Shown here: piece after piece, positions 26,641 to 34,446 of the stretch
Layout: every line of letters begins with the position of its first letter
Position numbering within the stretch: position 1 is the stretch's first letter
Assembly: GCF_013282155.1 (NCBI RefSeq)
Contig: NZ_BLWI01000010.1
Coordinates: 372,001 to 436,000 of the forward strand
Source: Sulfitobacter sp. HGT1
GTDB taxonomy: Bacteria; Pseudomonadota; Alphaproteobacteria; Rhodobacterales; Rhodobacteraceae
Reading direction: 5' to 3'
DNA length: 64,000 nucleotides
The notes under the pieces: generated by a model
The model's input: the letters and a program-made list of their open reading frames with translations, nothing else
What the model was told of the DNA's origin: nothing
Databases searched by the model: none
Program-made: the position numbers and the translations under genes

Positions 26641-27816
26641 TTACGCGATGCCGAATTTCAAAAGCTTGATTGCCGCAAAGTCGCTGACATCGCCGCCCAC
26701 ACGCTTGGTGGCGTAAAACAACACATGCGGCTTGGCGCTGAACGGATCACGCAGGATGCGCAAGTCGGGCCGCTCTGCCACGGTATAGCCCGCCGCAAAG
26801 TCACCAAACGCGACCGAGAATGATCCCGTCGCCACATCCGGCATGTCCTCGGCCACCAGCACGGGATAGCCCATCAGGCGGGCTGGCTCGCCCTGCGCCA
26901 GGCCGTCCGACCACAAGAAACGCCCATCCAGATCTTTCAACTTGCGCACACGGCCGGCGGTTTTCGAACTCATGACAAAGCTCGCATTGGCGCGGTACTG
27001 CGCACCCAGCGCATAGACCAGATCAACGACTGAATCGGCCGTAACCTCGCCATCAACACCCGTCGGCACATAGCCCAGATTGCCCCAGGTCCAGATTTCG
27101 TTGTCGATCTTGCCATGCGCCAACACCCCCTTGGGCTTGTCGATACCATCGCCGCTGATAAATGCTGCCGCCTCGGCGCGCGAGAACTTGTCGGCAATTC
27201 GCCCGGCCAGCCAGCCTTCGATGTCAAAGGCGGAATCGTCCAGCAGACGCTGCGACGCCTTCGGCAAAGCGCTCAACTCGTGCAACTGCACGGTAATGCG
27301 ATCAATCTGCGGCGTGTCCGTTTCCCCCACAGATCCGGCCTCCGTGGCCCAACCGGCCCCGACATCGGTGTGATCTACCAATACGTCATAGGATGTCGCC
27401 TCGACCTGCACGACCGACGCAATCGCGCGGATGGATGCCGTGGCATTCAACACCGACTTCACCCGATCCGAGGTCTGCGGATCGACCAGATACCCCCCAT
27501 CCGAATTGACGGCAGAGGACAGCGATTTGCTCTCCATCTCAAGGCCGCGCAACCCGTCATCATCACCATTGCGGATATAGGCGTTCATTGCCTTTTGATG
27601 GGGCGCACCCGTTTCCACAGCACCGCCCAAAGGTGTACGCGCAGGCAAAGTCATTTTACGGTCCAACATAGTCATTCGCTCTTCTGTTTGTTGCAACTTG
27701 GTCGTCATTTCGGCCTGAAAGCCTTTGAAATCCCGCACAAAGCCGGTCACAGCCTCGCGGACTTCCTCTGCGGCGGACGCAGGTGCGCCACGCGATTTGG
27801 TTTCCATCTGATCCAT
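26641..27816 (-). CDS. GTA g5: major capsid protein (HK97 fold)
   Basis: The 391-residue HK97-type capsid protein has an N-terminal helical delta region (about 1-100, VTGFVRDFKGFQAEMTTKLQ) that is removed by the g4 protease, and the mature shell domain with SLSSAVNSDGGYLVDPQTSD and IDRITVQLHELSALPKASQRL. It builds the small GTA head. The ATG directly follows the g4 stop (TGAATG), with AAGGG 7 nt upstream. Confidence 0.96.
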   Translation of the reverse strand: MDQMETKSRGAPASAAEEVREAVTGFVRDFKGFQAEMTTKLQQTEERMTMLDRKMTLPARTPLGGAVETGAPHQKAMNAYIRNGDDDGLRGLEMESKSLSSAVNSDGGYLVDPQTSDRVKSVLNATASIRAIASVVQVEATSYDVLVDHTDVGAGWATEAGSVGETDTPQIDRITVQLHELSALPKASQRLLDDSAFDIEGWLAGRIADKFSRAEAAAFISGDGIDKPKGVLAHGKIDNEIWTWGNLGYVPTGVDGEVTADSVVDLVYALGAQYRANASFVMSSKTAGRVRKLKDLDGRFLWSDGLAQGEPARLMGYPVLVAEDMPDVATGSFSVAFGDFAAGYTVAERPDLRILRDPFSAKPHVLFYATKRVGGDVSDFAAIKLLKFGIA

Positions 27817-28467
27817 TCACTTACCCTTGGTTAAAGTTGGAATTTTTTGGCGTGCCGCGATGGCCTGCATCTCGGCCCGCGCGCCTTGGAACGCCTCCGC
27901 CATCTCGTGCAGCACGTCTTCCACCGCGACGAAATCACTCTTTGCGGCAACCCGCGCTGTGGGCAGCATCGGAAAGGTCACCAGCGACACTTCCCACAGG
28001 TCCAGCTCGGTCAACATCCGCTGGCCAGCGTCGTTCTTTGCAGCCCGTACCGTGCGATAGCCGATGCTCAGCCCGTCAATGGCCCCCGCCGCGATCAAGG
28101 CCGCGGCTTCACGCCCCCGTGCCACACTGTCCAGAATACGCCCCTTGACCCACAGACCGCGCGCATCCTCGCGCACCTCGTCCCAGACGCCGATGGGCTG
28201 ACCGGGATCGTGCTGCCACAGCATCTTGATCCGGCGTCCCGCCTTGCTCCCCGTGGCAAGCGACGCGGCATAGGCCCCCTTGCGCACGATATCTCCCCCC
28301 TGATCTGCCGCCCCGAACAAACTGGCGTAGCCGCTGATCTCGGTGCCACCCTCTACGGTGATCCCTTCCCCGAAACGGGCGAACTTATGCTCCAGCCCAG
28401 CGCCGTTCACAGGCAAGCCTCTCTCGTTCCCCGACCAATGGACGGGGCTAAACATGTCACTTTCCAT
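27817..28467 (-). CDS. GTA g4: HK97-family prohead protease
   Basis: The 216-residue serine protease matures the capsid. The family signatures are seen in GYASLFGAADQGGDIV, the catalytic His in MLWQHDPGQPIG and the catalytic Ser in DGLSIGYRT, with LWEVSLVTFPMLP after it. GGAGG lies 5 nt before the ATG. The end is Lys/Gln-rich and helical. Confidence 0.94.
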   Translation of the reverse strand: MESDMFSPVHWSGNERGLPVNGAGLEHKFARFGEGITVEGGTEISGYASLFGAADQGGDIVRKGAYAASLATGSKAGRRIKMLWQHDPGQPIGVWDEVREDARGLWVKGRILDSVARGREAAALIAAGAIDGLSIGYRTVRAAKNDAGQRMLTELDLWEVSLVTFPMLPTARVAAKSDFVAVEDVLHEMAEAFQGARAEMQAIAARQKIPTLTKGK

Positions 28468-28493
28468 GACTGCCTCCTTTGAAATTCATTTCC

Positions 28494-28718
28494 CTAGGGC
28501 TGGACCACCAGAAACGATTGCACCCCTTGCGCCAGAATGACCGCCACCACCCCATAAACCGTCAGCCACAACCGCCGCTCCAGCCGCTCCATCATCTCCT
28601 CCAGCCGGTCCAACCGCTGCAAAAGGTTCTCGTGATGGATCGCACTCACCCGCTCATGCGCCTGCAACCTCAATCCCGGCGCACATTCGAACTGGTCCAG
28701 ATGGCTTGGCTCACGCAT
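28494..28718 (-). CDS. GTA g3.5: small membrane-type head formation protein
   Basis: The 74-residue protein has a helical N-terminal half with many charged residues (NLLQRLDRLEEMMERLERR) and a C-terminal hydrophobic helix (about residues 52-70). It belongs to the GTA head formation family found between portal and protease genes. The ATG at 28718 overlaps the portal stop by 8 nt. Its exact structural role is not known to me. Confidence 0.85.
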   Translation of the reverse strand: MREPSHLDQFECAPGLRLQAHERVSAIHHENLLQRLDRLEEMMERLERRLWLTVYGVVAVILAQGVQSFLVVQP

Positions 28719-29889
28719 CAGCCGCCACCGCAGGCAACCCCAACAGGCTGCGCTTCTCCGCCTCACTCAGAAAATCGGCCGCAGCCACACGCGCCCATTG
28801 GGCATCGCGCTCTTGCGCCAGGGCCGATACCTGATCCAGATCCGGTTTCAACGCGACCGCCTCCCCCGAGAACCCTGACAACCACTGCGCCAATGCCGCC
28901 GTCACACGGGTCGCCAAAGGCAACACCGTCAACCGATAGAAAGCCCGATGCGCCTCCTGATAATTGGCATAGGTCGCATCCCCCGCGATCCCCAGCAACA
29001 TCGGCGGCACCCCAAAGGCCAAGGCAATCTCGCGCGCGGCAGCCTCCTTGGTCTTGTGGAACTCCATATCCGAAGGCGAGAACCCCATAGGCTTCCAATC
29101 CAGCCCGCCTTCCAGCAACATCGGCCGCCCCGCATTGCGCGCGCCCTGATGATGGCTCTCCATCTCGGTGACCAAGCGGTCATACTGGTCATCACTCAAC
29201 TTACCCTGACCTTCCGCCCCCCGGTAGATGATCGCACCCGACGGGCGCGCCGCATTGTCCAACAACGCCTTGCTCCACCGCGAGGCCGAATTATGCACAT
29301 CCATCGCCATCGCCGCCGCCTGCATGGGGCTAAACCCGTAATGATCGTCCTGCGGATGAAAATTCTTGATGTGACATACCGGTGGCACGGACCCGCTGGC
29401 ATCAAAGCGGTGCTTGCGCCCCCCGACAGCATATTCATAAGCCACAGGCCAGCCATCTGCACCGGGCACCACCGACATCCGGTCGGACCGCAACACATGC
29501 AACTCGGCCGGCACGCCTGCCTCGCCGCCCACAGCCTCGACATAACCGTTCCCCGACAACAGCAACTGCCCGTAAAGCGCCTCCAGCAACTCGGCCCGCC
29601 CTTGCGCCCCGTTGGGACGGCTCACCAACCCCATCAACGGATGCGTGTCATAGCGCCGCTCGGCATCCTGCAACACCAGTGGCAAAGCCGCGGCCGCCTC
29701 GGCAATCAACTTGACCGACCGAAAGCCGACAGGATTCCCGCAAAACCCGACCCGCGTCAGGCTCACCGCATCCCGCGGGCTCCAGGCCACACGACCACTG
29801 GTCTGATAGGCAACCACAGGCCCGGTGGCCGATGCCTTGCGCTCGGGCAGATCAACCGCCGCCCCGCGCCTTAGAAAATCAAAAACCAT
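28711..29889 (-). CDS. GTA g3: portal protein
   Basis: The 392-residue HK97-type portal forms the dodecameric DNA channel at the head vertex. Visible blocks are SRPNGAQGRAELLEALYGQL, VCHIKNFHPQDDHYGFSPMQ and ALAFGVPPMLLGIAGDATYA, all typical of GTA and related phage portals. It starts with ATG at 29889, 177 bp after the terminase stop, the largest gap in the cluster. Confidence 0.95.
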   Translation of the reverse strand: MVFDFLRRGAAVDLPERKASATGPVVAYQTSGRVAWSPRDAVSLTRVGFCGNPVGFRSVKLIAEAAAALPLVLQDAERRYDTHPLMGLVSRPNGAQGRAELLEALYGQLLLSGNGYVEAVGGEAGVPAELHVLRSDRMSVVPGADGWPVAYEYAVGGRKHRFDASGSVPPVCHIKNFHPQDDHYGFSPMQAAAMAMDVHNSASRWSKALLDNAARPSGAIIYRGAEGQGKLSDDQYDRLVTEMESHHQGARNAGRPMLLEGGLDWKPMGFSPSDMEFHKTKEAAAREIALAFGVPPMLLGIAGDATYANYQEAHRAFYRLTVLPLATRVTAALAQWLSGFSGEAVALKPDLDQVSALAQERDAQWARVAAADFLSEAEKRSLLGLPAVAADA

Positions 29890-30066
29890 ATCGCCCCACT
29901 CCTGTGCCCGCTTCGCTCAACTGCTGCGCATCGTCCGCATATTCAAAATGCCACCAAAGCTTTAACGCCGCCAAAACCGACCGTACGCTGCCCCCGCAAC
30001 ACCGCCCCCAATTCATTTTGCCAAACAAACTCTCCCCGAAGGGCCGGCCCGCCACACACGCCCCCC

Positions 30067-31326
30067 TCACAGCAACCGCACCCCCGGTGCCCGCCAATGC
30101 GCCGCAGGCTCGATCATCAACTCGTGCAAGGCCCACACCAAGGCATCGACCCGGTCCGGTGACCCACTCCCCTCATAGCCCCGCGCCGTCATCCGGCACA
30201 TCTGGTCTTCCAACGCATCAAGGCCCGCCACATGACCGACCCGCCCCTGCTCGTACAGGGCCGCCACAGGCTCGGCCCGTGCAACCTTGCCCCGTGACGC
30301 ATGAACCGACTTCAAGGGCACCAGCGGGTCGATCTGGCGCAGCACCTCGCCGACCATCAGCCCGCCCTGATTGGTCTCGACCACCAGCCGGTCGGCACCA
30401 TGCTGCTCCATCGCTGAAATCGCGGCCCGCGCCCAACCTGACGGCGTGGCCCCTTGCACGGTGCAATCGGCCAGAACAACCGCCCGCCAGTTCTGCGGCG
30501 GCCCCTTGGTCTGCGCGCCAACCACCACGATCCCGCATTCATCCGACCCCGACCCGGCGGTCGTCGCAGGATCGACCCCGACGACAATCCGGTCAAACGC
30601 GGGCACGTCGCGCAGCCGTCCGCCCTCGATCATCTCCGAGGTCCACAGCGCCCCTTCGGCATCCGCCAGCAACACACCGTCCAGTTCCTGCCGCCCCAAC
30701 CGCGTCCCGCGATAACGCGCACGTACTTCTTCCAGAAACGACCCCGCCAAATTCGCGGCATTCGCTTCCGTCGGCGCATGGGTGCTGACCGTTGACGGCG
30801 ACGCCAACAGCTTTTTCAGCACACCGACATTGCGCGGCGTCGTGGTCACACAGACCCGTGGGTCATCCCCAAGCCGCAACGCAAACTGCAACTGGTCCCA
30901 GGTTTCCTCGGCCTTCTTCCACTTGGCCAGCTCGTCAACCCAGGCCCCGTCAAACTGTGGCCCGCGCAAGCCTTCGGGGTCATGGGCCGTATGCACCGTC
31001 GCCACCGCACCATTGGGCCAGACCAGCCGCTTGCGTGTCGCCTCCCAATCAGGCCGGCGGTCCGCAGGCGAACAGGCCAGAATGCCGCTATCCCCAAAGA
31101 TCATCACCTCGCGCACCTGCTCGATCGTCTCGCCCACCAGCGCCACGCGGCGGCACCGCCCCGCATCCAGGGGCCGCGCACCTTCGACCATCGACCTTAC
31201 CCATTCGGCACCGGCACGGGTTTTGCCCGCACCCCGCCCGCCCAAGATCACCCAAGACCGCCACGCGCCTTCGGGCGGCAGCTGATGCGGCATCGCCCAG
31301 AACTCGAATAAAAAAGGGAGAGCCAT
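30067..31326 (-). CDS. GTA g2: large terminase subunit
   Basis: The DNA-packaging motor has an N-terminal ATPase with Walker A GGRGAGKTRAGAEWV and a C-terminal nuclease with VGVDPATTAGSGSDECG and VVETNQGG. The ATG at 31326 has GGAG 5 nt upstream and lies 19 bp after g1, so I use it. The frame is open to an ATG at 31479, and residues just before 31326 (QDQFLNELDEGEL) look like the N-terminus of homologues, so a longer product overlapping g1 is possible. The end is about 180 bp before the portal gene. Confidence 0.93.
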   Translation of the reverse strand: MALPFLFEFWAMPHQLPPEGAWRSWVILGGRGAGKTRAGAEWVRSMVEGARPLDAGRCRRVALVGETIEQVREVMIFGDSGILACSPADRRPDWEATRKRLVWPNGAVATVHTAHDPEGLRGPQFDGAWVDELAKWKKAEETWDQLQFALRLGDDPRVCVTTTPRNVGVLKKLLASPSTVSTHAPTEANAANLAGSFLEEVRARYRGTRLGRQELDGVLLADAEGALWTSEMIEGGRLRDVPAFDRIVVGVDPATTAGSGSDECGIVVVGAQTKGPPQNWRAVVLADCTVQGATPSGWARAAISAMEQHGADRLVVETNQGGLMVGEVLRQIDPLVPLKSVHASRGKVARAEPVAALYEQGRVGHVAGLDALEDQMCRMTARGYEGSGSPDRVDALVWALHELMIEPAAHWRAPGVRLL

Positions 31327-31345
31327 AAGCTCTCCCTCATCCAGT

Positions 31346-31690
31346 TCATTCAGAAACTGGTCTTGCAGCGCCGCATCGGCGGAGCCGATCCAGCTTGCAC
31401 CCGATCTCAGCCCGTGCCCGGTCAAGATCAAGGGCATACCCCCCTCGAGCAATGCCCGCTTGTCTGTTCCTACAGTCATTCAGATAACTCTCCACTTTGA
31501 CGCAGGTCGCCACCATGCCGCTGGCTTTACCCAGTGCCTTTGACGCCGCAGTTTCGTTCAGTTCCTCCCCGGATGTGGCCTGTTCTCTCAGGCTCTCGAT
31601 TTCACGACGCAGGTCGCGGATTGCCGATTGAAGCGCTTTGAAATGCTCTTCGCTCGTCGCAATCTCTTGCTCCGGGGTAATCATAGTCAT
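31346..31690 (-). CDS. GTA g1: small terminase-like protein
   Basis: The 114-residue protein has a long N-terminal coiled coil (ATSEEHFKALQSAIRDLRRE and on to about residue 45), a short linker and a C-terminal helix ending in Arg/Cys-rich sequence (KLDRLRRCGAARP). It matches the small terminase role in GTA, where it promotes headful packaging without site specificity. The ATG at 31690 (another at 31684) lies 7 nt after the stop of a 30-codon leader ORF and about 47 nt after the U-run of a strong terminator hairpin. Confidence 0.85.
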   Translation of the reverse strand: MTMITPEQEIATSEEHFKALQSAIRDLRREIESLREQATSGEELNETAASKALGKASGMVATCVKVESYLNDCRNRQAGIARGGYALDLDRARAEIGCKLDRLRRCGAARPVSE

Positions 31691-31697
31691 TTTGCTC

Positions 31698-31790
31698 TTA
31701 CCTCTCGTTTGGAACCTCCAAATCCGAGCGAACACGAAAAAACGGCCACCGGAAATTAATCCGGGGCCGTTTGCCCATTTCGTCTAGCAT
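31698..31790 (-). CDS. Candidate 30-residue leader ORF of the GTA operon
   Basis: An ATG at 31788-31790 opens 30 codons (MLDEMGKRPRINF, then RWPFFRVRS, then acidic DLEVPNER) to a TAA 7 nt before g1. The peptide is Arg/Phe-rich, and its codons span the terminator hairpin and U-run. The predicted transcription start is at or within a few bases of the ATG, so it would be leaderless or nearly so. It is too short for ordinary ORF calling, and expression is unproven. Confidence 0.35.
   Translation of the reverse strand: MLDEMGKRPRINFRWPFFRVRSDLEVPNER
31737..31772 (-). terminator. Intrinsic terminator/attenuator between GTA promoter and g1
   Basis: On the minus strand AACGGCC, CCGGA, loop TTAATT, TCCGG, bulged T, GGCCGTT forms a 12-bp hairpin followed by TTTTTT. 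It sits downstream of the sigma70-like promoter at 31798-31826 and about 47 nt before g1, so GTA transcripts must read through it. It could also stop readthrough from mltG. Confidence 0.75.
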
Positions 31791-31797
31791 GCCTAGA

Positions 31798-31826
31798 TAT
31801 CTACGTCAGAGCGGTCGCAAAGTCAA
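31798..31826 (-). promoter_or_regulatory. Sigma70-like promoter of the GTA operon
   Basis: On the minus strand TTGACT (plus coordinates 31821-31826) and TAGATA (31798-31803) are separated by exactly 17 bp. Expected initiation is near 31791, at the leader ORF ATG. It lies downstream of the CtrA box. Confidence 0.6.
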
Positions 31827-31863
31827 GGAAAACAAAGTTACCGAAACCTTCCAACCCCTTACG

Positions 31864-31882
31864 ATGGTTAAGGAATTCTTAA
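31864..31882 (-). promoter_or_regulatory. Full CtrA-type box upstream of the GTA promoter
   Basis: On the minus strand TTAA-GAATTCC-TTAACCAT is a complete CtrA consensus (TTAA-N7-TTAA) with the TTAACCAT half-site known from Caulobacter. It is centred about 80 bp upstream of the predicted GTA start and 35 bp after the mltG stop. CtrA controls GTA production in Rhodobacterales. Confidence 0.65.
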
Positions 31883-31916
31883 AATCCCCACCCCACCCAC
31901 AAGGCCAACCCCAAGG

Positions 31917-33101
31917 TCAGTCTCCCCCCGTTGATGCGTTGCCCGCCGCTGCTGCACCACGCTCGGCTTCAATCACGCGCCAGGCTGCGACATTGCGGTT
32001 ATGCTCCTCCAGCGTCACCGCAAAAGCATGTCCGCCCGTGCCGTCCGCAACAAAGAAAACATATTTTTCTTCAACGGGTTGCGCCGCCGCCATCAGGCTC
32101 GCAAGACCGGGGTTTGCAATCGGCGTGGGCGGCAATGCCGGAATGACATAGGTGTTATACGGCGTCTCTGCACGCAGCTCGCTGCGGCGCAAACCACGGC
32201 CCAGAATACCCTCGCCCTTGGTGATCCCGTAGATCACCGTGGGGTCGGTCTGCAACCGCATCCCTTGGTTCAAACGGTTGATGAACACACTTGCCACCTG
32301 CCGACGTTCTTCGGGCACACCAGTCTCTTTTTCGATGATCGACGCCAAAATCAGCATTTCTTCGGGGGTTTCAATCGGCAGACCGGGGTCGCGCGCTTCC
32401 CATGCCTCTGCCAAACGCCGCTCTTGCGAGGCTTGCATCGCCGCCAAAACCGTAGTGCGATCCTGACCTTGCCGCACCTCATAGCTGTCCGGTGCCAACG
32501 TCCCCTCAGCAGGCACCGCATCAACGGAGCCTTCCAGCAAATCAATCGACTTCAACGCCTCGACCACCTGCCAGCTGGTCACACCTTCTGCCATGGCGAT
32601 ACGGTACCGCGTGTCGGCCTGGGCTTTGGTCTGGGTGTAAACCTCGGGCACCTCATCCACACCGGGTGTGAACTCGGCCCGCTCCACGAAACGGCTGGTT
32701 GCCGGATCCAATTCGCGCACCTGCGTGCTGATCCGGTTGATCCCGATGCGGTACACGACTTCGGTACCGCAGGTGCTGGCCCCGCCCCGTGTGACCGTGT
32801 CCACGATCTCTTTCATGCTGGCTTCGGGCTCGATCAGATAGCTGCCGAACTTCAGATCATTGGTCTTTTCTTCATACTTGGACCCAAGCCGGAAAATCGA
32901 CGCCGAACGCACCGCGCCCTGCTCGGCAAGGTTATCGCCGACAGCCCGCATGTTCGATCCACGCTCGACCTGCAAACAAATCGCCTGCGACAGCGGTCCG
33001 GGCGCGTCATACTGCCCCCGGCCCCAGATAATGACGCCCCCCAAAAGGAACAGCGCCAAAATCAGGAACGTCACTGCGTTAGACGCAATATGTCTCCACA
33101 T
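31917..33101 (-). CDS. mltG: Endolytic murein transglycosylase MltG
   Basis: The 394-residue bitopic protein has a transmembrane helix at about 8-28, a LysM-like module and the YceG catalytic domain. The catalytic Glu lies in LASIIEKETGVPEERRQV and is followed by FINRLNQGMRLQTDPTVIYG. MltG cuts nascent glycan strands and is thought to set their length. Its ATG overlaps the fabF stop by 1 nt, so the two are cotranslated. The C-terminal tail after about residue 370 is Ala/Glu-rich. GTA g1 lies 226 bp downstream. Confidence 0.95.
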   Translation of the reverse strand: MWRHIASNAVTFLILALFLLGGVIIWGRGQYDAPGPLSQAICLQVERGSNMRAVGDNLAEQGAVRSASIFRLGSKYEEKTNDLKFGSYLIEPEASMKEIVDTVTRGGASTCGTEVVYRIGINRISTQVRELDPATSRFVERAEFTPGVDEVPEVYTQTKAQADTRYRIAMAEGVTSWQVVEALKSIDLLEGSVDAVPAEGTLAPDSYEVRQGQDRTTVLAAMQASQERRLAEAWEARDPGLPIETPEEMLILASIIEKETGVPEERRQVASVFINRLNQGMRLQTDPTVIYGITKGEGILGRGLRRSELRAETPYNTYVIPALPPTPIANPGLASLMAAAQPVEEKYVFFVADGTGGHAFAVTLEEHNRNVAAWRVIEAERGAAAAGNASTGGD

Positions 33102-34360
33102 TAGGAAATCTTTCCGAACAACACGCTCGCGTTGGTGCCGCCAAACCCGAACGAGTTGCTCAGCGCGACATCAATCTTGCGCTCGACCTTCTTGTTCGGT
33201 GCCAGATCAATCTTTGTCTCGACCGCAGGATTGTCCAGGTTGATGGTGGGCGGTGCCACCTGATCACGGATCGCAAGGATCGAGAAAATCGCCTCGATCG
33301 CGCCGGCGGCCCCCAACAGGTGCCCCGTGGCGGATTTGGTCGAAGACATGGTGACGCCGCCGACAGCATCCCCCAACATCCGCTCGACCGCGCCCAGCTC
33401 GATCACATCCGCCATGGTCGATGTGCCATGCGCGTTGATATAGTCGATGTCTTTTGGCTCAAGCCCCGCACCGCGCAAGGCACTGCGCATGGACCGTTCA
33501 GCGCCGTCACCATCTTCGGCAGGTGCAGTGATGTGATAAGCGTCGCCAGACAGACCATAGCCCAGCACTTCGGCGTAAATCTTGGCACCGCGCGCTTTGG
33601 CGTGCTCGTATTCTTCCAGCACCACAATGCCCGCCCCTTCGCCCATGACGAAACCGTCACGGTCCGCATCATAGGGACGGCTGGCTTTCTTGGGGTCGTC
33701 GCCACGTTTGGTCGACAAGGCCTTGCACGCGTTAAAGCCGGCAATACCGATTTCGCAAATCGCGGCCTCGGCCCCGCCTGCAATCATCACATCGGCGTCG
33801 CCATGCATGATCAAACGGCTTGCGTCGCCGATGGCATGGGCCCCGGTGGAACAGGCCGTCACAACCGAATGGTTCGGACCACGGAAGCCATAGCGAATCG
33901 ACACCTGCCCCGAGATCAGGTTGATCAACGCGCCGGGCACAAAGAACGGGCTGACGCGGCGCGGGCCTTTTTCATGCATCATGATGGCCGTGTTGGCGAT
34001 GGAATTCAGACCACCAATGCCCGACCCGATCAGAACACCGGTGCGTTCCTGATCTTCGCGGTCGGTGGGCAACCAACCTGAATCCTCGATCGCCTGCTGG
34101 GCAGCGGCAACACCGAACATGATGAACGTATCAACCTTGCGCTGCTCTTTCGGCTCCATGTATTTGTCGGCATTGAACGTGCCGTCGGTGCCATCACCAA
34201 GAGGAACCTCGCAAGCGTATTGCGTGACCAAACGACTGGCATCAAAGCCCGTGATCGGCCCTGCGCCCGATTGACCGTCCAAAATTCTGGACCAGCTGGC
34301 CTCGACCCCATCGGCCAACGGCGTCACTAGCCCCAAACCTGTCACCACTACTCTGCGCAT
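33101..34360 (-). CDS. fabF: Beta-ketoacyl-ACP synthase II
   Basis: FabF elongates acyl chains by condensing malonyl-ACP with acyl-ACP in type II fatty acid synthesis. The 419-residue enzyme has the active-site Cys in VTACSTGAHAIGDA and both His in INAHGTSTM and KSATGHLLGAAG. I use the ATG at 34360 (MRRVVVTGLGLVTP); a TTG two codons earlier is in frame. It sits in the leftward fabD-fabG-acpP-fabF set, here with a GNAT gene between acpP and fabF. Confidence 0.97.
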   Translation of the reverse strand: MRRVVVTGLGLVTPLADGVEASWSRILDGQSGAGPITGFDASRLVTQYACEVPLGDGTDGTFNADKYMEPKEQRKVDTFIMFGVAAAQQAIEDSGWLPTDREDQERTGVLIGSGIGGLNSIANTAIMMHEKGPRRVSPFFVPGALINLISGQVSIRYGFRGPNHSVVTACSTGAHAIGDASRLIMHGDADVMIAGGAEAAICEIGIAGFNACKALSTKRGDDPKKASRPYDADRDGFVMGEGAGIVVLEEYEHAKARGAKIYAEVLGYGLSGDAYHITAPAEDGDGAERSMRSALRGAGLEPKDIDYINAHGTSTMADVIELGAVERMLGDAVGGVTMSSTKSATGHLLGAAGAIEAIFSILAIRDQVAPPTINLDNPAVETKIDLAPNKKVERKIDVALSNSFGFGGTNASVLFGKIS

Positions 34361-34446
34361 ATCCAAGCCCCTTGGTGTTTTTGTGCGTTAACCGGCTATA
34401 CCTTGGCAGCGTGTCGAATTTCAAGACGCGATGCATCGCTTCGATT

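Larger units (their letters stand above)
17581..31790 (-). other. Gene transfer agent structural gene cluster (RcGTA type), leader through g15
   Basis: Sixteen consecutive leftward genes match the order of the Rhodobacter capsulatus GTA: g1, g2, g3, g3.5, g4, g5, g6, g7, g8, g9, g10, g10.1, g11, g12, g13, g14, g15. All are open, and most overlap by 1-8 nt, so the cluster reads as one operon from the promoter region at about 31800. There is no integrase, repressor, replication or lysis gene, which separates it from a prophage. Other GTA loci (endolysin/holin, head spikes, tail fibres, gafA) are not in this window. GTAs package random host DNA of a few kilobases and deliver it to relatives. Confidence 0.93.

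Noticed and set aside
29832-30788. Plus-strand 318-codon frame across the terminase and portal genes
   Set aside because: Pro/Ala/Arg/Ser-rich translation typical of antisense frames in GC-rich DNA.
17581-31790. Interpretation as an ordinary prophage
   Set aside because: No integrase, repressor, replication, lysis genes or attachment sites; gene order and sizes match the GTA cluster and the conserved cysE/fab flanks.
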